A model generated the notes under the pieces. It was given only the letters and a program-made list of their open reading frames with translations. It had not been told where the DNA came from and made no database searches. 64,000 bases of DNA. Origin: Clostridiales bacterium (GTDB lineage: Bacteria; Bacillota_A; Clostridia; Oscillospirales; Oscillospiraceae). Where the stretch lies: assembly GCA_014799485.1 (NCBI GenBank), contig JAAVHY010000045.1:4974-68973 (forward strand). The letters run 5' to 3'. Each line of letters starts with the position of its first letter. Positions within the stretch are counted from its first letter, which is position 1. Below, piece after piece: positions 25,310-32,423 of this stretch. The position numbers and the translations under genes were made by a program.

Positions 25310-25343
25310 CAAAAACGGGCGGGACGCAGTGCGTCCCGCCCGT
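25310..25343 (-). terminator. terminator between binding-protein and ATPase genes
   Basis: A 13-bp perfect GC stem (25315-25327 with 25331-25343), three-base loop, followed on the minus strand by TTTTTGATTCC. It lies 19 bases after the lipoprotein stop and should lower read-through into the transporter genes, matching the high binding-protein stoichiometry typical of ABC importers. Confidence 0.85.
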
Positions 25344-25361
25344 CAAGGGCATATGATGCGA

Positions 25362-26474
25362 TCAGACGATGGTCAGGTTCACATTGGACCAATTCTGCTC
25401 CAGCTTGGTGAAGTCGGAGTCGATGACCAGCTTGCCGTCCACCACGTCCTTGAACTGTGCCTCATAGTCCTCTTTAGCGTAGTTCTTCAGGCTCCAGGTG
25501 TCGGTGGGCAGGCCGGTGGCGCCGTCCTTGGCGCCCAGGGAAACGGCGGAGTTGCCGATTTCGCTCCAGCTGCCGTCATAGGCCTTGGCGATGGCCCACT
25601 GGGCCGCGTCGGACAGGCCCTTCATGGCGGAGGTGATGACGGTGTCGGACTGGCTGGACTGATCCACGTCCACGCCGATCACCAGACCATCGTTAGCGGA
25701 GGCGGCGGCGGTGATGGACTGGAACATGGAGCCGCCGCAGGCGAAGACCACCTCGGTGCCCGTCTCATACCAGCCGGAAATCATGCTCTGCAGCTCGGGG
25801 GAGGCGGAGAAGCTGGCGCCGTACTCCCAGGAGAAGTTGATGTCCACGGTAACGCCCATCTCGGCGGCAGCCGCGTTGGCGCCCTGGACGTAGCCGTAGC
25901 CGTAGCGCTGGCAGGCGTCGTTGGTGCCGCCGCCGCCGCCGGAGAAGCCCAGCTTGGTGTAGCCTTCCTTGACAGCGGCATAGCCGGCGAAGTAGCCGCA
26001 CTCATGCTCGTTGAAGGCGATACCCACCACGTTGTCCAGGCCCAGGGACCAGCCGTCGATGAAGACGAACTTGGTGTCGGGGAACTCCTTGGCGGCCTTC
26101 TCCAGGGCGGTGCCCTGCATGAAGCCGGCACAGACGACCACTTCGGCGCCGCCCTCCACGGCGGCCTTCATGGCGTCATAGCGGTCGTCGTCGGTGGCCT
26201 GGTCGCCGCCGGAGGGCTGATAATACTTGTAGGACTTGTCGTTGTTGGCGGCGTACAGCTTCACGCCGTCGAAGGTGCCCTGGTTGAAGGACTTGTCCTT
26301 CAACTGGCCTACATCAGTGATGAAGGCCACCTGGTACTTGCCGTCCTCCGAAGTCATGGTATCCGCAATGCTGTCAGGGCCGTTGTCATTGTTCTCGCTG
26401 GGCTTGTTGTTGCTGCAGGCGGCCAGGCTGAACACCATAGCCAGCGCCAGCAGCATCGCAAAGAGCTTTTTCAT
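25362..26474 (-). CDS. BMP family substrate-binding lipoprotein
   Basis: A 370-residue lipoprotein, the substrate receptor of the nucleoside importer. Residues 1-20 are a signal peptide with lipobox LAAC; Cys20 would be modified by Lgt. After a short Asn/Ser linker the PnrA/BMP domain follows: YQVAFITDVGQLKDKSFNQG, the family opening, then VVVCAGFMQGTALEKAAKEF, GIAFNEHECGYFAGYAAVKE and EVVFACGGSMFQS. AAAGGATG precedes the ATG. It has a strong promoter and a long leader hairpin, and lies downstream of deoC, suggesting nucleoside use. Confidence 0.94.
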   Translation of the reverse strand: MKKLFAMLLALAMVFSLAACSNNKPSENNDNGPDSIADTMTSEDGKYQVAFITDVGQLKDKSFNQGTFDGVKLYAANNDKSYKYYQPSGGDQATDDDRYDAMKAAVEGGAEVVVCAGFMQGTALEKAAKEFPDTKFVFIDGWSLGLDNVVGIAFNEHECGYFAGYAAVKEGYTKLGFSGGGGGTNDACQRYGYGYVQGANAAAAEMGVTVDINFSWEYGASFSASPELQSMISGWYETGTEVVFACGGSMFQSITAAASANDGLVIGVDVDQSSQSDTVITSAMKGLSDAAQWAIAKAYDGSWSEIGNSAVSLGAKDGATGLPTDTWSLKNYAKEDYEAQFKDVVDGKLVIDSDFTKLEQNWSNVNLTIV

Positions 26475-26506
26475 TGCTGTTTCATCCTTTCCTCATTTTT
26501 GCCGCA

Positions 26507-26554
26507 AAGGAGGGCCTGTCTTCCCAGCCGCTTCCGGCCGGGCAGGGCCTCCTT
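26507..26554 (-). promoter_or_regulatory. long hairpin in the 5' leader of the BMP gene
   Basis: Near the predicted mRNA 5' end, 26507-26518 pairs with 26543-26554 (11 of 12 bp) and the inside forms a further 8-bp stem with a four-base loop, separated by an AAGA bulge. The ribosome site is downstream and not part of it, so it may protect the transcript rather than block translation. Confidence 0.6.
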
Positions 26555-26566
26555 GGGAACATCAAC

Positions 26567-26595
26567 ATTATAACTTGCCTGCCCGCAAATTACAA
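26567..26595 (-). promoter_or_regulatory. sigma-A promoter of the BMP gene
   Basis: Minus strand TTGTAA (26595-26590), 17-base spacer, perfect TATAAT (26572-26567). Predicted leader is about 85 bases. Confidence 0.82.
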
Positions 26596-26637
26596 GGAAC
26601 ATTTACGGAAATTCACAAGTTTCCCCATATTGCCCGT

Positions 26638-27303
26638 TTAATAGCCCTGGGCGTCCTGTCCCTTCACCAATTTGACAATACGGCTGGTGCCCAGGCGGTC
26701 CGCCCCGAGGGCCAGGAAGTCCAACCCGTCCTGGAGACTGGAGATGCCCCCGGCGGCCTTGACCTTCACATGGGGGGCCACGTTGGCTTTGAACAGGGCC
26801 ACGTCCTCCCGGGTCGCCCCGGCGGTGGAGAAGCCAGTGGAGGTCTTGATGTAGTCCGCCCCGCTGTCCGACACGATCCGGCACAGCTTCACCTTCTCCT
26901 CATCGGTGAGCAGGCAGGTCTCGATGATGACCTTCAGCACCAGGGTCCCGCACGCCTCCTTCACCGCCCTGATCTCGGAGAGCAGATCGTCCCACCGGCC
27001 GTCCTTGGCCCAGCCGATGTTGATGACCATGTCGATCTCCTTCGCCCCGTTGGCAATGGCGTCCTTGGCCTCGAACACTTTCACCGCCGTGGTGGAGTAA
27101 CCGTTGGGGAAGCCGATGACGGTGCACACCGGGAGCCTGTCCCCCAAGTACTCCGCCGCCTGCTTCACATAGCTCGCCGGGATGCACACGCTGGCGCAGC
27201 CGTAGGCGGCCCCGTCGTCGCAGATCTGTTTGATTTCCTCCCAGGTGGCGGTCTGGGTGAGCAAGGTGTGGTCGACTGCCGCTAAAATGGTCTTGCTGTC
27301 CAT
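26638..27303 (-). CDS. deoC: deoxyribose-phosphate aldolase
   Basis: A 221-residue class I aldolase that splits 2-deoxyribose 5-phosphate to glyceraldehyde 3-phosphate and acetaldehyde in deoxynucleoside breakdown. The start [19 protein letters not shown] and the motifs [33 protein letters not shown] and [15 protein letters not shown] carry the Schiff-base and proton-relay lysines; [12 protein letters not shown] binds phosphate. ATG at 27303 is chosen because GAGGTGA lies seven bases before it. It lies upstream of the nucleoside importer on the same strand and has its own promoter. Confidence 0.95.
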   Translation of the reverse strand: MDSKTILAAVDHTLLTQTATWEEIKQICDDGAAYGCASVCIPASYVKQAAEYLGDRLPVCTVIGFPNGYSTTAVKVFEAKDAIANGAKEIDMVINIGWAKDGRWDDLLSEIRAVKEACGTLVLKVIIETCLLTDEEKVKLCRIVSDSGADYIKTSTGFSTAGATREDVALFKANVAPHVKVKAAGGISSLQDGLDFLALGADRLGTSRIVKLVKGQDAQGY

Positions 27304-27336
27304 TGGTATCACCTCATTATATAATAGTATGGTTTT

Positions 27337-27365
27337 ATTTTACTATGGACAGGCCGGAAAAGCAA
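27337..27365 (-). promoter_or_regulatory. sigma-A promoter of deoC
   Basis: Minus strand TTGCTT (27365-27360), 17-base spacer, TAAAAT (27342-27337), giving a leader of about 28 bases. Confidence 0.7.
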
Positions 27366-27570
27366 GCGTCTCTCCTTCTTTCAGCACAGATTTAGCTTCC
27401 GCCGCCTGTAGTCGTGCTGCGAAGCCTCCGCGATGGGGCCTAAGTCCGCCGATTGCGCAAAAATCATCCAGGGCTTTCAACCCCTCCTGATTTTCGCTCC
27501 ACTCTGGCCTTAGTCCCCTGCTCCCGGCTTCTCCGCAACCTGTAGTTGTCGCATTGTACACTGTTTTTGG
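27366..27570. other. intergenic stretch with short mirrored-order repeats
   Basis: About 205 bases between the divergent promoters of deoC and the XRE gene with no gene I can support. Three short motifs occur twice in reverse order but on the same strand: CTGTAGTCGT / GCCTCCGCGA / GGCCTAAGTCC on the left and GGCCTTAGTCC / CTTCTCCGCAA / CTGTAGTTGT on the right. A 104-codon minus-strand frame crosses it but overlaps the XRE start. It may be a small dispersed element or a decayed gene. Confidence 0.4.
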
Positions 27571-27599
27571 TTGCCATGTCCGCTGGTTTTTGCTAAGAT
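27571..27599 (+). promoter_or_regulatory. sigma-A promoter of the XRE/pentad-repeat gene
   Basis: TTGCCA (27571-27576), 17-base spacer, TAAGAT (27594-27599), about 47 bases before the ATG. Confidence 0.65.
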
Positions 27600-27645
27600 G
27601 GAGCTGTCCAAAGGCGCCGGACAGTTTTTCTTTGGAGGTATCACA

Positions 27646-28425
27646 ATGAATTTTCAAGAGCGTTTATTTGATTTGCGCCGTCAGGCCGGGCTGAGTCAGG
27701 AGGAGCTGGCCAACCTGGTGGGCGTCACCCGGCAGGCGGTGCAGAAGTGGGAGGCTGGCACGTCCCGCCCGGATATGGACAACCTGGTGTCCCTGGCGGA
27801 GTATTTCAAGGTATCCTTGGATTATCTGGTTACGGGCAGGGAGCCCACTCCCCCGCCCGCGCCCACCATCGTCAACAATTACTATGAGCACCACCACCGC
27901 TGGCATTACGAGTACAAGAGCAAACGCACCCTGTTCGGCCTGCCGCTGGTACACATCAACTGCGGTCCCGGCATCCACTGGGCCCGGGGCATCATCGCCA
28001 TTGGCGATATCGCCACCGGGCTCGTAGCCCTGGGCGGTATTGCCGTGGGGCTGTTCAGCCTGGGCGCGCTCTGCCTCGGCCTCATTCTGGCATTGGGAGC
28101 GGTAACAGTAGGGATCGTCTCCATCGGCGGGATGGCCCTGGGGGTATTGGTTTTGGGCGGCTTTGCCTTTGGCGTGCTGTCTGTGGGCGGCATCTCCTGC
28201 GGGGTCTACGCCGCGGGGGGCGTGGTGACCGCCTCAAAGGTGGCCGTGGGCGGCGCGGTGTCCGCCCCCCTGGCCATAGGGGGCGCCGCCGAGGGAGCGC
28301 AGACCATCCTCATTCCCTTGGAGGGCTTGCATGGCCTGGAGCTGGACGCCGCCCGGGCCGCCATCGACGCCGCCTGTGCGGACGCGCCGGGGTTCGTCCC
28401 CTGGCTGCTGAAGCTGTTCCTTTGA
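27646..28425 (+). CDS. XRE-family regulator with glycine-pentad hydrophobic C-terminus
   Basis: A 259-residue protein. Residues 5-63 are a Cro/CI-type helix-turn-helix (LSQEELANLVGVTRQAVQKW). A Pro-rich linker and an aromatic/His stretch (NNYYEHHHRWHYEYKSK) follow, then RTLFGLPLVHINCGPG. Residues about 115-210 place Gly every fifth residue for some 14 turns (DIATG, LVALG, GIAVG, LFSLG), with one six-residue step, and branched or small residues between. This could be a beta-solenoid or a membrane-associated structure. The domain type occurs in other Firmicutes regulators but I know no function. ATG at 27646 has TTGGAGG upstream. A terminator follows, so it is monocistronic. Confidence 0.82.
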   Translation: MNFQERLFDLRRQAGLSQEELANLVGVTRQAVQKWEAGTSRPDMDNLVSLAEYFKVSLDYLVTGREPTPPPAPTIVNNYYEHHHRWHYEYKSKRTLFGLPLVHINCGPGIHWARGIIAIGDIATGLVALGGIAVGLFSLGALCLGLILALGAVTVGIVSIGGMALGVLVLGGFAFGVLSVGGISCGVYAAGGVVTASKVAVGGAVSAPLAIGGAAEGAQTILIPLEGLHGLELDAARAAIDAACADAPGFVPWLLKLFL

Positions 28426-28432
28426 TAAACAA

Positions 28433-28470
28433 ACCCGGCGGGTCACACACGGCCCGCCGGGTTTTTATTT
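28433..28470 (+). terminator. intrinsic terminator
   Basis: A 10-bp GC-rich stem (28433-28442 with 28453-28462), ten-base loop, followed by TTTTATTT, eight bases after the XRE stop. Confidence 0.87.
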
Positions 28471-28513
28471 GCGTTTTTCAATCATCAGTTGATTTTTGAC
28501 AAAATTACCGCCA

Positions 28514-28542
28514 TTGAATTCAACTATTGTTTTTGTTATGAT
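28514..28542 (+). promoter_or_regulatory. promoter and palindromic site of the XRE-ABC exporter operon
   Basis: TTGAAT (28514-28519), 17-base spacer, TATGAT (28537-28542). The -35 box is the left half of a perfect 10-bp palindrome TTGAATTCAA (28514-28523), a likely operator for the XRE protein encoded downstream. Confidence 0.7.
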
Positions 28543-28571
28543 ACAACCATCAAGCGAAACGGGGTGTTTTC

Positions 28572-29444
28572 ATGGCAAATCTGTTGAGTGACCGCATTGC
28601 CGAGCTGCGAAAAGAACGGGGCCTCACCCAAGAGCAGCTGGGCCAATTGGTGGGGGTTTCCGCTCAGGCGGTGAGCAAGTGGGAAAAGGGCGGCGCGCCC
28701 GACGTAGAACTCCTCCCTGCCCTGGCCGACCGCCTGGGGGTGACCATCGACACCCTGTTTGGACGCAGCCAGGAGGAAATCGAGGATATGCCCCAGATGC
28801 TCACCCGCTGGCTAGAAGCCATCCCCGCGGAGCGGCGGCCCGACCAGCTCTTCCGTCTGCTGGCCACCACGTTCACCGCACTGACCACCATGGGCCACGA
28901 CTTTTATATTGACCTTTCCGGCACAATCCTGCCCTCCTGTTACACCCCCAGCCACGACTGGCTCCGCTCCGCGCTGGGTCTGGACAACGCCCTCTGTCTG
29001 GTCATCCCGGCGGAGGACTTCCCCTTCTATATGCTCCTGCCCGAGCCAGCCGAAGGCTACGTGTCCCAGCTGGCCCCCGATGAGGAGTACCGCCGTCTGT
29101 TCTCCGCACTGTCTATGGAGGGCAGCCTGGAGCTGCTGCGCTATCTCTATGGGCAGAAGGAGGCGTTCTACTCCGTCCCGGCCCTGGCCAACCGCGTCGG
29201 CCTCCCCCAAGATCAGGTGAGCACGGTGGTGGAGGCGCTGGCACAGTGCGGCCTTCTGCGCTGCCGGTCCATCGAGCTGGAGGAGGGCAGCACCGATGTC
29301 TATATTATCCACGACAACGCGGGCTTTGTCCCCTTCCTCTATCTGACCCGCTGGCTCATGGAAAAGGACGACTTCTGGGCCGTCGGCTGGTATAATCGGA
29401 AGCGGCCCATCCTGGCCCCGCCCGAGCAAAAGAAGGAGGACTGA
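28572..29444 (+). CDS. XRE-family transcriptional regulator with C-terminal sensor-like domain
   Basis: A 290-residue protein. Residues 5-62 are a helix-turn-helix (LTQEQLGQLVGVSAQAVSKW). The remaining 225 residues are soluble and contain a second winged-helix-like segment near 205-240 (SVPALANRVGLPQDQVSTVV, ALAQCGLLRC), suggesting an ArsR/MarR-like module or effector domain. No membrane segment. The next gene, an ABC exporter, starts three bases after the stop, so this is very probably its regulator. Ligand unknown; self-regulation through the palindrome in the promoter is inferred. Confidence 0.85.
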   Translation: MANLLSDRIAELRKERGLTQEQLGQLVGVSAQAVSKWEKGGAPDVELLPALADRLGVTIDTLFGRSQEEIEDMPQMLTRWLEAIPAERRPDQLFRLLATTFTALTTMGHDFYIDLSGTILPSCYTPSHDWLRSALGLDNALCLVIPAEDFPFYMLLPEPAEGYVSQLAPDEEYRRLFSALSMEGSLELLRYLYGQKEAFYSVPALANRVGLPQDQVSTVVEALAQCGLLRCRSIELEEGSTDVYIIHDNAGFVPFLYLTRWLMEKDDFWAVGWYNRKRPILAPPEQKKED

Positions 29445-29447
29445 CCC

Positions 29448-31166
29448 ATGAAACAGCAGAAAAACCCCGCCGCCCGCCAGTATTACCGGGCCTTTTACCA
29501 GAACAACCACCTGTGTTTTGTCCTGGCCCTGGCGTTTACCGTTGCGACCTTTCCATTCCCGCTCATCGTCTCCTGGCTGCTTGGAGAGATCATCGACGTC
29601 ATTGCCATCGGAGATCTGGCCCTGCTCTGGCGAACCCTGATTATTGCTGTCATCTTCATCGTCCCCAGCGTTTCCCTCAGTATAGCTATGTACCGAATGA
29701 AAAGCAGCTTCATCCACAAGGCCCTGACTCAGTACAAATCCCTGGCTTTCCACAACCTCTCGGAAAAGAGCATCAGCGCCTTTTCCCGGGAAAATACGGG
29801 CCGTTACATTTCTGTCCTCACCAATGATGTGGGTTCTGTGGAGACAAACTACCTCAAATACTCTTTTAACCTGATCTACAATGCCCTGCTTTTTTTCGGG
29901 ACGCTGGGCATGATGTTCTGGTACAGCCCCGCCCTCACCGCGGCCACCATCGTCCTTTCCCTGTTCCCCCTGGCCGCATCCCTGCTCATGGGCAAGGAGT
30001 TATCCGTCCGGGAGAAAGCGGTCAGCGACAAAAACGAGGGCTTTGTCTCCCAGCTCAAAGATTTGCTGGCCGGCTTCTCCGTCATCAAAAGTTTTAAGGC
30101 AGAGACAGAGGCCCAGCGGATGTTTGACGCCGCCAATCAGGACGTGGAGAAGCACAAGCGCCGCCGCTATTGGTGGGAGTGTCTGCTGATGACGGTGAGC
30201 CAGGATATGGCCTCTTTACTCGTCCAGTTTGGGATCTTTTTCCTGGGTGCGTTCCTGGCCATCCGAGGGGACGTCACCCCAGGCACGGTAGTGATCTTCG
30301 TCAATCTGTGCAATTTCGTTATCCAGCCCATCAACATCGTACCCCAGTACTGGGCCAATCGAAAAGCCGCACAGGCCCTCATTGAAAAGCTGGCCCAGGT
30401 GACGGAGGAGAACGCGGGGCGCACCGGCGAGGCCATTCCCCCGGTGCTGGAGGAGGCCATCACGCTAAATCACGTGACCTTCGGCTACGAGCCGGACAAG
30501 CCGGTGCTGCAAGACCTGTCCCTGCGGCTGGAACCGGGAAAGAAGTACGCCATCGTGGGCGGCTCCGGGTCTGGAAAGTCCACCCTGCTCAACCTGCTGA
30601 TGGGGGCCTACGACAGCTACGGCGGCTCCATCACCATCGACGGCAGGGAGCTTCGGGAGGTGGACCCCGACAGCCTCTATGACCTGATGAGCCTGATCGG
30701 TCAGAACGTGTTCCTGTTTGACGACACCATTCGCCGCAACATCACCATGTTCCGGGATTTCCCCAACGAGCAGGTGGAGAAAGCTGTAAAGCGTTCCGGC
30801 CTGTCAGAGCTTCTGGCCCAGCGGGGCGAGGACTACCGCTGCGGCGAAAACGGCGTGGCGCTGTCCGGCGGAGAACGCCAGCGGGTGTCCATCGCCCGGT
30901 GCCTGCTCCGGGGCGCGCCGGTGCTCCTGCTGGACGAGGCCACCGCCTCCCTGGACAACCAGACCGCCTTCTCCGTCACCGACGCCATCCTCCATCTGGA
31001 CGGTCTCACCCGGGTGGTGGTCACCCACCGGCTGGACGCGGCGCTGATGGAGCAGTACGACGAGATCATCGTCCTGCGCGGCGGCCAAATCCGGGAAGCC
31101 GGGAACTTTGACCAGTTGATGGAGAAAAAAGGCCTCTTCTATTCCCTGTACACGCTGTCCGCGTAA
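29448..31166 (+). CDS. ABC exporter, fused membrane and ATPase domains
   Basis: A 572-residue half-transporter that would work as a homodimer. Residues 1-320 hold six membrane helices (CFVLALAFTVATFPFPLIVS, LLWRTLIIAVIFIVPSV) and a family coupling helix; residues 335-570 are the ATPase with Walker A GGSGSGKSTLL, Q-loop SLIGQNVF, signature LSGGERQRVSIARC, Walker B VLLLDEATASLD and H-loop VVVTHRLD, all intact. AAGGAGGACTG lies upstream within the XRE 3' end. Lipid, drug or peptide export is possible; the substrate cannot be read. The paired XRE gene suggests inducible expression. Confidence 0.93.
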   Translation: MKQQKNPAARQYYRAFYQNNHLCFVLALAFTVATFPFPLIVSWLLGEIIDVIAIGDLALLWRTLIIAVIFIVPSVSLSIAMYRMKSSFIHKALTQYKSLAFHNLSEKSISAFSRENTGRYISVLTNDVGSVETNYLKYSFNLIYNALLFFGTLGMMFWYSPALTAATIVLSLFPLAASLLMGKELSVREKAVSDKNEGFVSQLKDLLAGFSVIKSFKAETEAQRMFDAANQDVEKHKRRRYWWECLLMTVSQDMASLLVQFGIFFLGAFLAIRGDVTPGTVVIFVNLCNFVIQPINIVPQYWANRKAAQALIEKLAQVTEENAGRTGEAIPPVLEEAITLNHVTFGYEPDKPVLQDLSLRLEPGKKYAIVGGSGSGKSTLLNLLMGAYDSYGGSITIDGRELREVDPDSLYDLMSLIGQNVFLFDDTIRRNITMFRDFPNEQVEKAVKRSGLSELLAQRGEDYRCGENGVALSGGERQRVSIARCLLRGAPVLLLDEATASLDNQTAFSVTDAILHLDGLTRVVVTHRLDAALMEQYDEIIVLRGGQIREAGNFDQLMEKKGLFYSLYTLSA

Positions 31167-31200
31167 AAAGAAACCCTCCGGCTACGCCGGAGGGTTTCTT
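31165..31200. terminator. bidirectional intrinsic terminator
   Basis: A 13-bp stem (31170-31182 with 31186-31198) with a three-base loop. Minus-strand continuation is TTTTTAC; plus-strand continuation is short. It separates convergent genes. Confidence 0.83.
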
Positions 31201-31205
31201 CATTA

Positions 31206-32357
31206 TCAGTGATCCAGCAGCTTCGCGATGGCGGTTCGGCGGACGACCATCGCGCTCTTCGGGCAGAATTCCTGGCAGCAGAAGCATCGGATGCACGCTT
31301 TGCGGTCAATGCTCGGCTTCCCGCCTACCATGGTGATGGCCTTGGCGGGGCATATATCGCGGCACTCGCCGCAGCCAACGCACTCCGCCTTTTTCACGGC
31401 AGGCCGCTGGGACAGCGCCCATTGCATGACCGAGCCCTTCACCCGGTGGAACAGGCTCTTCCCGTCCCCTTGAAACAGGTGGCTGTTGCCGGTGGTGATG
31501 CGCTGGAAATCCGGGAGGGCAAAAGCGGCGGGGTCGCCCTCCACCGTCAATTCCTCTGCCGAGGCGGGGATCAGCCCCCGCTCCAGCGCCGCCTCCAGGG
31601 TGGGCACTTCCTCCCGCTTCAGCCCGATCAGCTCGGCGCAAACCAGATCCACCTTATGGGGGCTCTCCGATGCCAGCAGCGCGCCCATGTGCCGGGGCGT
31701 ACCGCCGGTGGGGCCGTTGCCCTCCATGCAGTCCACCGCGTCCACAATGGTGAGTTTTGGCTTGAAGTACTCGTCCAGATCCACGATCATCCGGGCGAAG
31801 TCCCTGGGGTCCGGGTAGCGGAAATGGTACTCCGGCTTCATGGTGCCCGGGATGGTCCCGAACATATTTTTCGCCCCGCAGGTCATGGCCATCATGCCGT
31901 GGGTCTTGAGCTTGCACAGGTCGATGATGGCATCCGCTTCATCCAAATAGGCAGTGTAACGGAATTGGCGGCACACCTTTCCCTCCGGGCAGCTCCCCTG
32001 CCGCTCCGAAAAATCCTGGTTCAGCCTCCCGCCGCACCGCTCCACCGCGTTCATCCCGGTAGCGGCATAAACCCGGTTCACATAGGCGGCGTTGTACAGC
32101 CCGCCGGGGCTGTCCCCCACCACCACGTCCGCGCCCCGTTCCACCAGCATTTTGACCAGGGAACACAGCAGGCCGGGGTGGGTGGTAGCCGCCTTCTCCG
32201 GTTTGGCAAAGGTGACCAGGTTCACTTTCACCGCGATCTTCATGCCGGGTCCCACCCAGTCCAGCCCGCCCAGCGGTTCCAAAACCCGCTCCAGCGCGGC
32301 CCGTGTCTCCCCCTCGGAATAATCAGCGCAAGGGGTAATGACCACATCTGCTTTCAT
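31206..32357 (-). CDS. DUF362 protein with two 4Fe-4S clusters
   Basis: A 383-residue protein. Residues 1-310 are a DUF362 domain (ADVVITPCADYSEGETRAAL, GMKIAVKVNLV, ADAIIDLCKLKTHGMMAM, IVDAVDCMEGNGPTGG). The C-terminus is a 2x[4Fe-4S] ferredoxin: CVGCGECRDICPAKAI and CIRCFCCQEFCPKSA, each C-x2-C-x2-C-x3-C-P. Such proteins are widespread in anaerobes and are presumed to be electron carriers or iron-sulfur flavoprotein partners; no activity is established. GAGGTGG precedes the ATG. It follows the ispH-rpsA terminator closely, so it depends on read-through or on a promoter inside rpsA. Confidence 0.88.
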   Translation of the reverse strand: MKADVVITPCADYSEGETRAALERVLEPLGGLDWVGPGMKIAVKVNLVTFAKPEKAATTHPGLLCSLVKMLVERGADVVVGDSPGGLYNAAYVNRVYAATGMNAVERCGGRLNQDFSERQGSCPEGKVCRQFRYTAYLDEADAIIDLCKLKTHGMMAMTCGAKNMFGTIPGTMKPEYHFRYPDPRDFARMIVDLDEYFKPKLTIVDAVDCMEGNGPTGGTPRHMGALLASESPHKVDLVCAELIGLKREEVPTLEAALERGLIPASAEELTVEGDPAAFALPDFQRITTGNSHLFQGDGKSLFHRVKGSVMQWALSQRPAVKKAECVGCGECRDICPAKAITMVGGKPSIDRKACIRCFCCQEFCPKSAMVVRRTAIAKLLDH

Positions 32358-32372
32358 ACTTTTCCACCTCTA

Positions 32373-32409
32373 TTCAAAAAGGCTGCCGCGACTGCGGCAG
32401 CCTTTTTTT
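32373..32409 (-). terminator. terminator after the ispH-rpsA gene
   Basis: A 9-bp GC stem (32381-32389 with 32394-32402), four-base loop, flanked by A and T tracts so that the minus-strand transcript ends in TTTTTG. It lies between the S1 stop and the DUF362 start. Confidence 0.85.
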
Positions 32410-32423
32410 GATCAAACGGGAGC

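Noticed and set aside
27316..27321. TATAAT close to the deoC ATG as its -10 box
   Set aside because: Initiation would fall within or after the ribosome site; the TTGCTT/TAAAAT pair upstream fits better.
27604..27629. Hairpin plus TTTTT just before the XRE/pentad gene as a transcription attenuator
   Set aside because: The predicted transcription start (about 27606) falls inside the stem, so the RNA would lack the left arm.
27343..27657. 104-codon minus-strand frame in the deoC-XRE gap
   Set aside because: It starts inside the XRE gene on the other strand, runs over both promoters and has no ribosome site; kept only as a described intergenic region.
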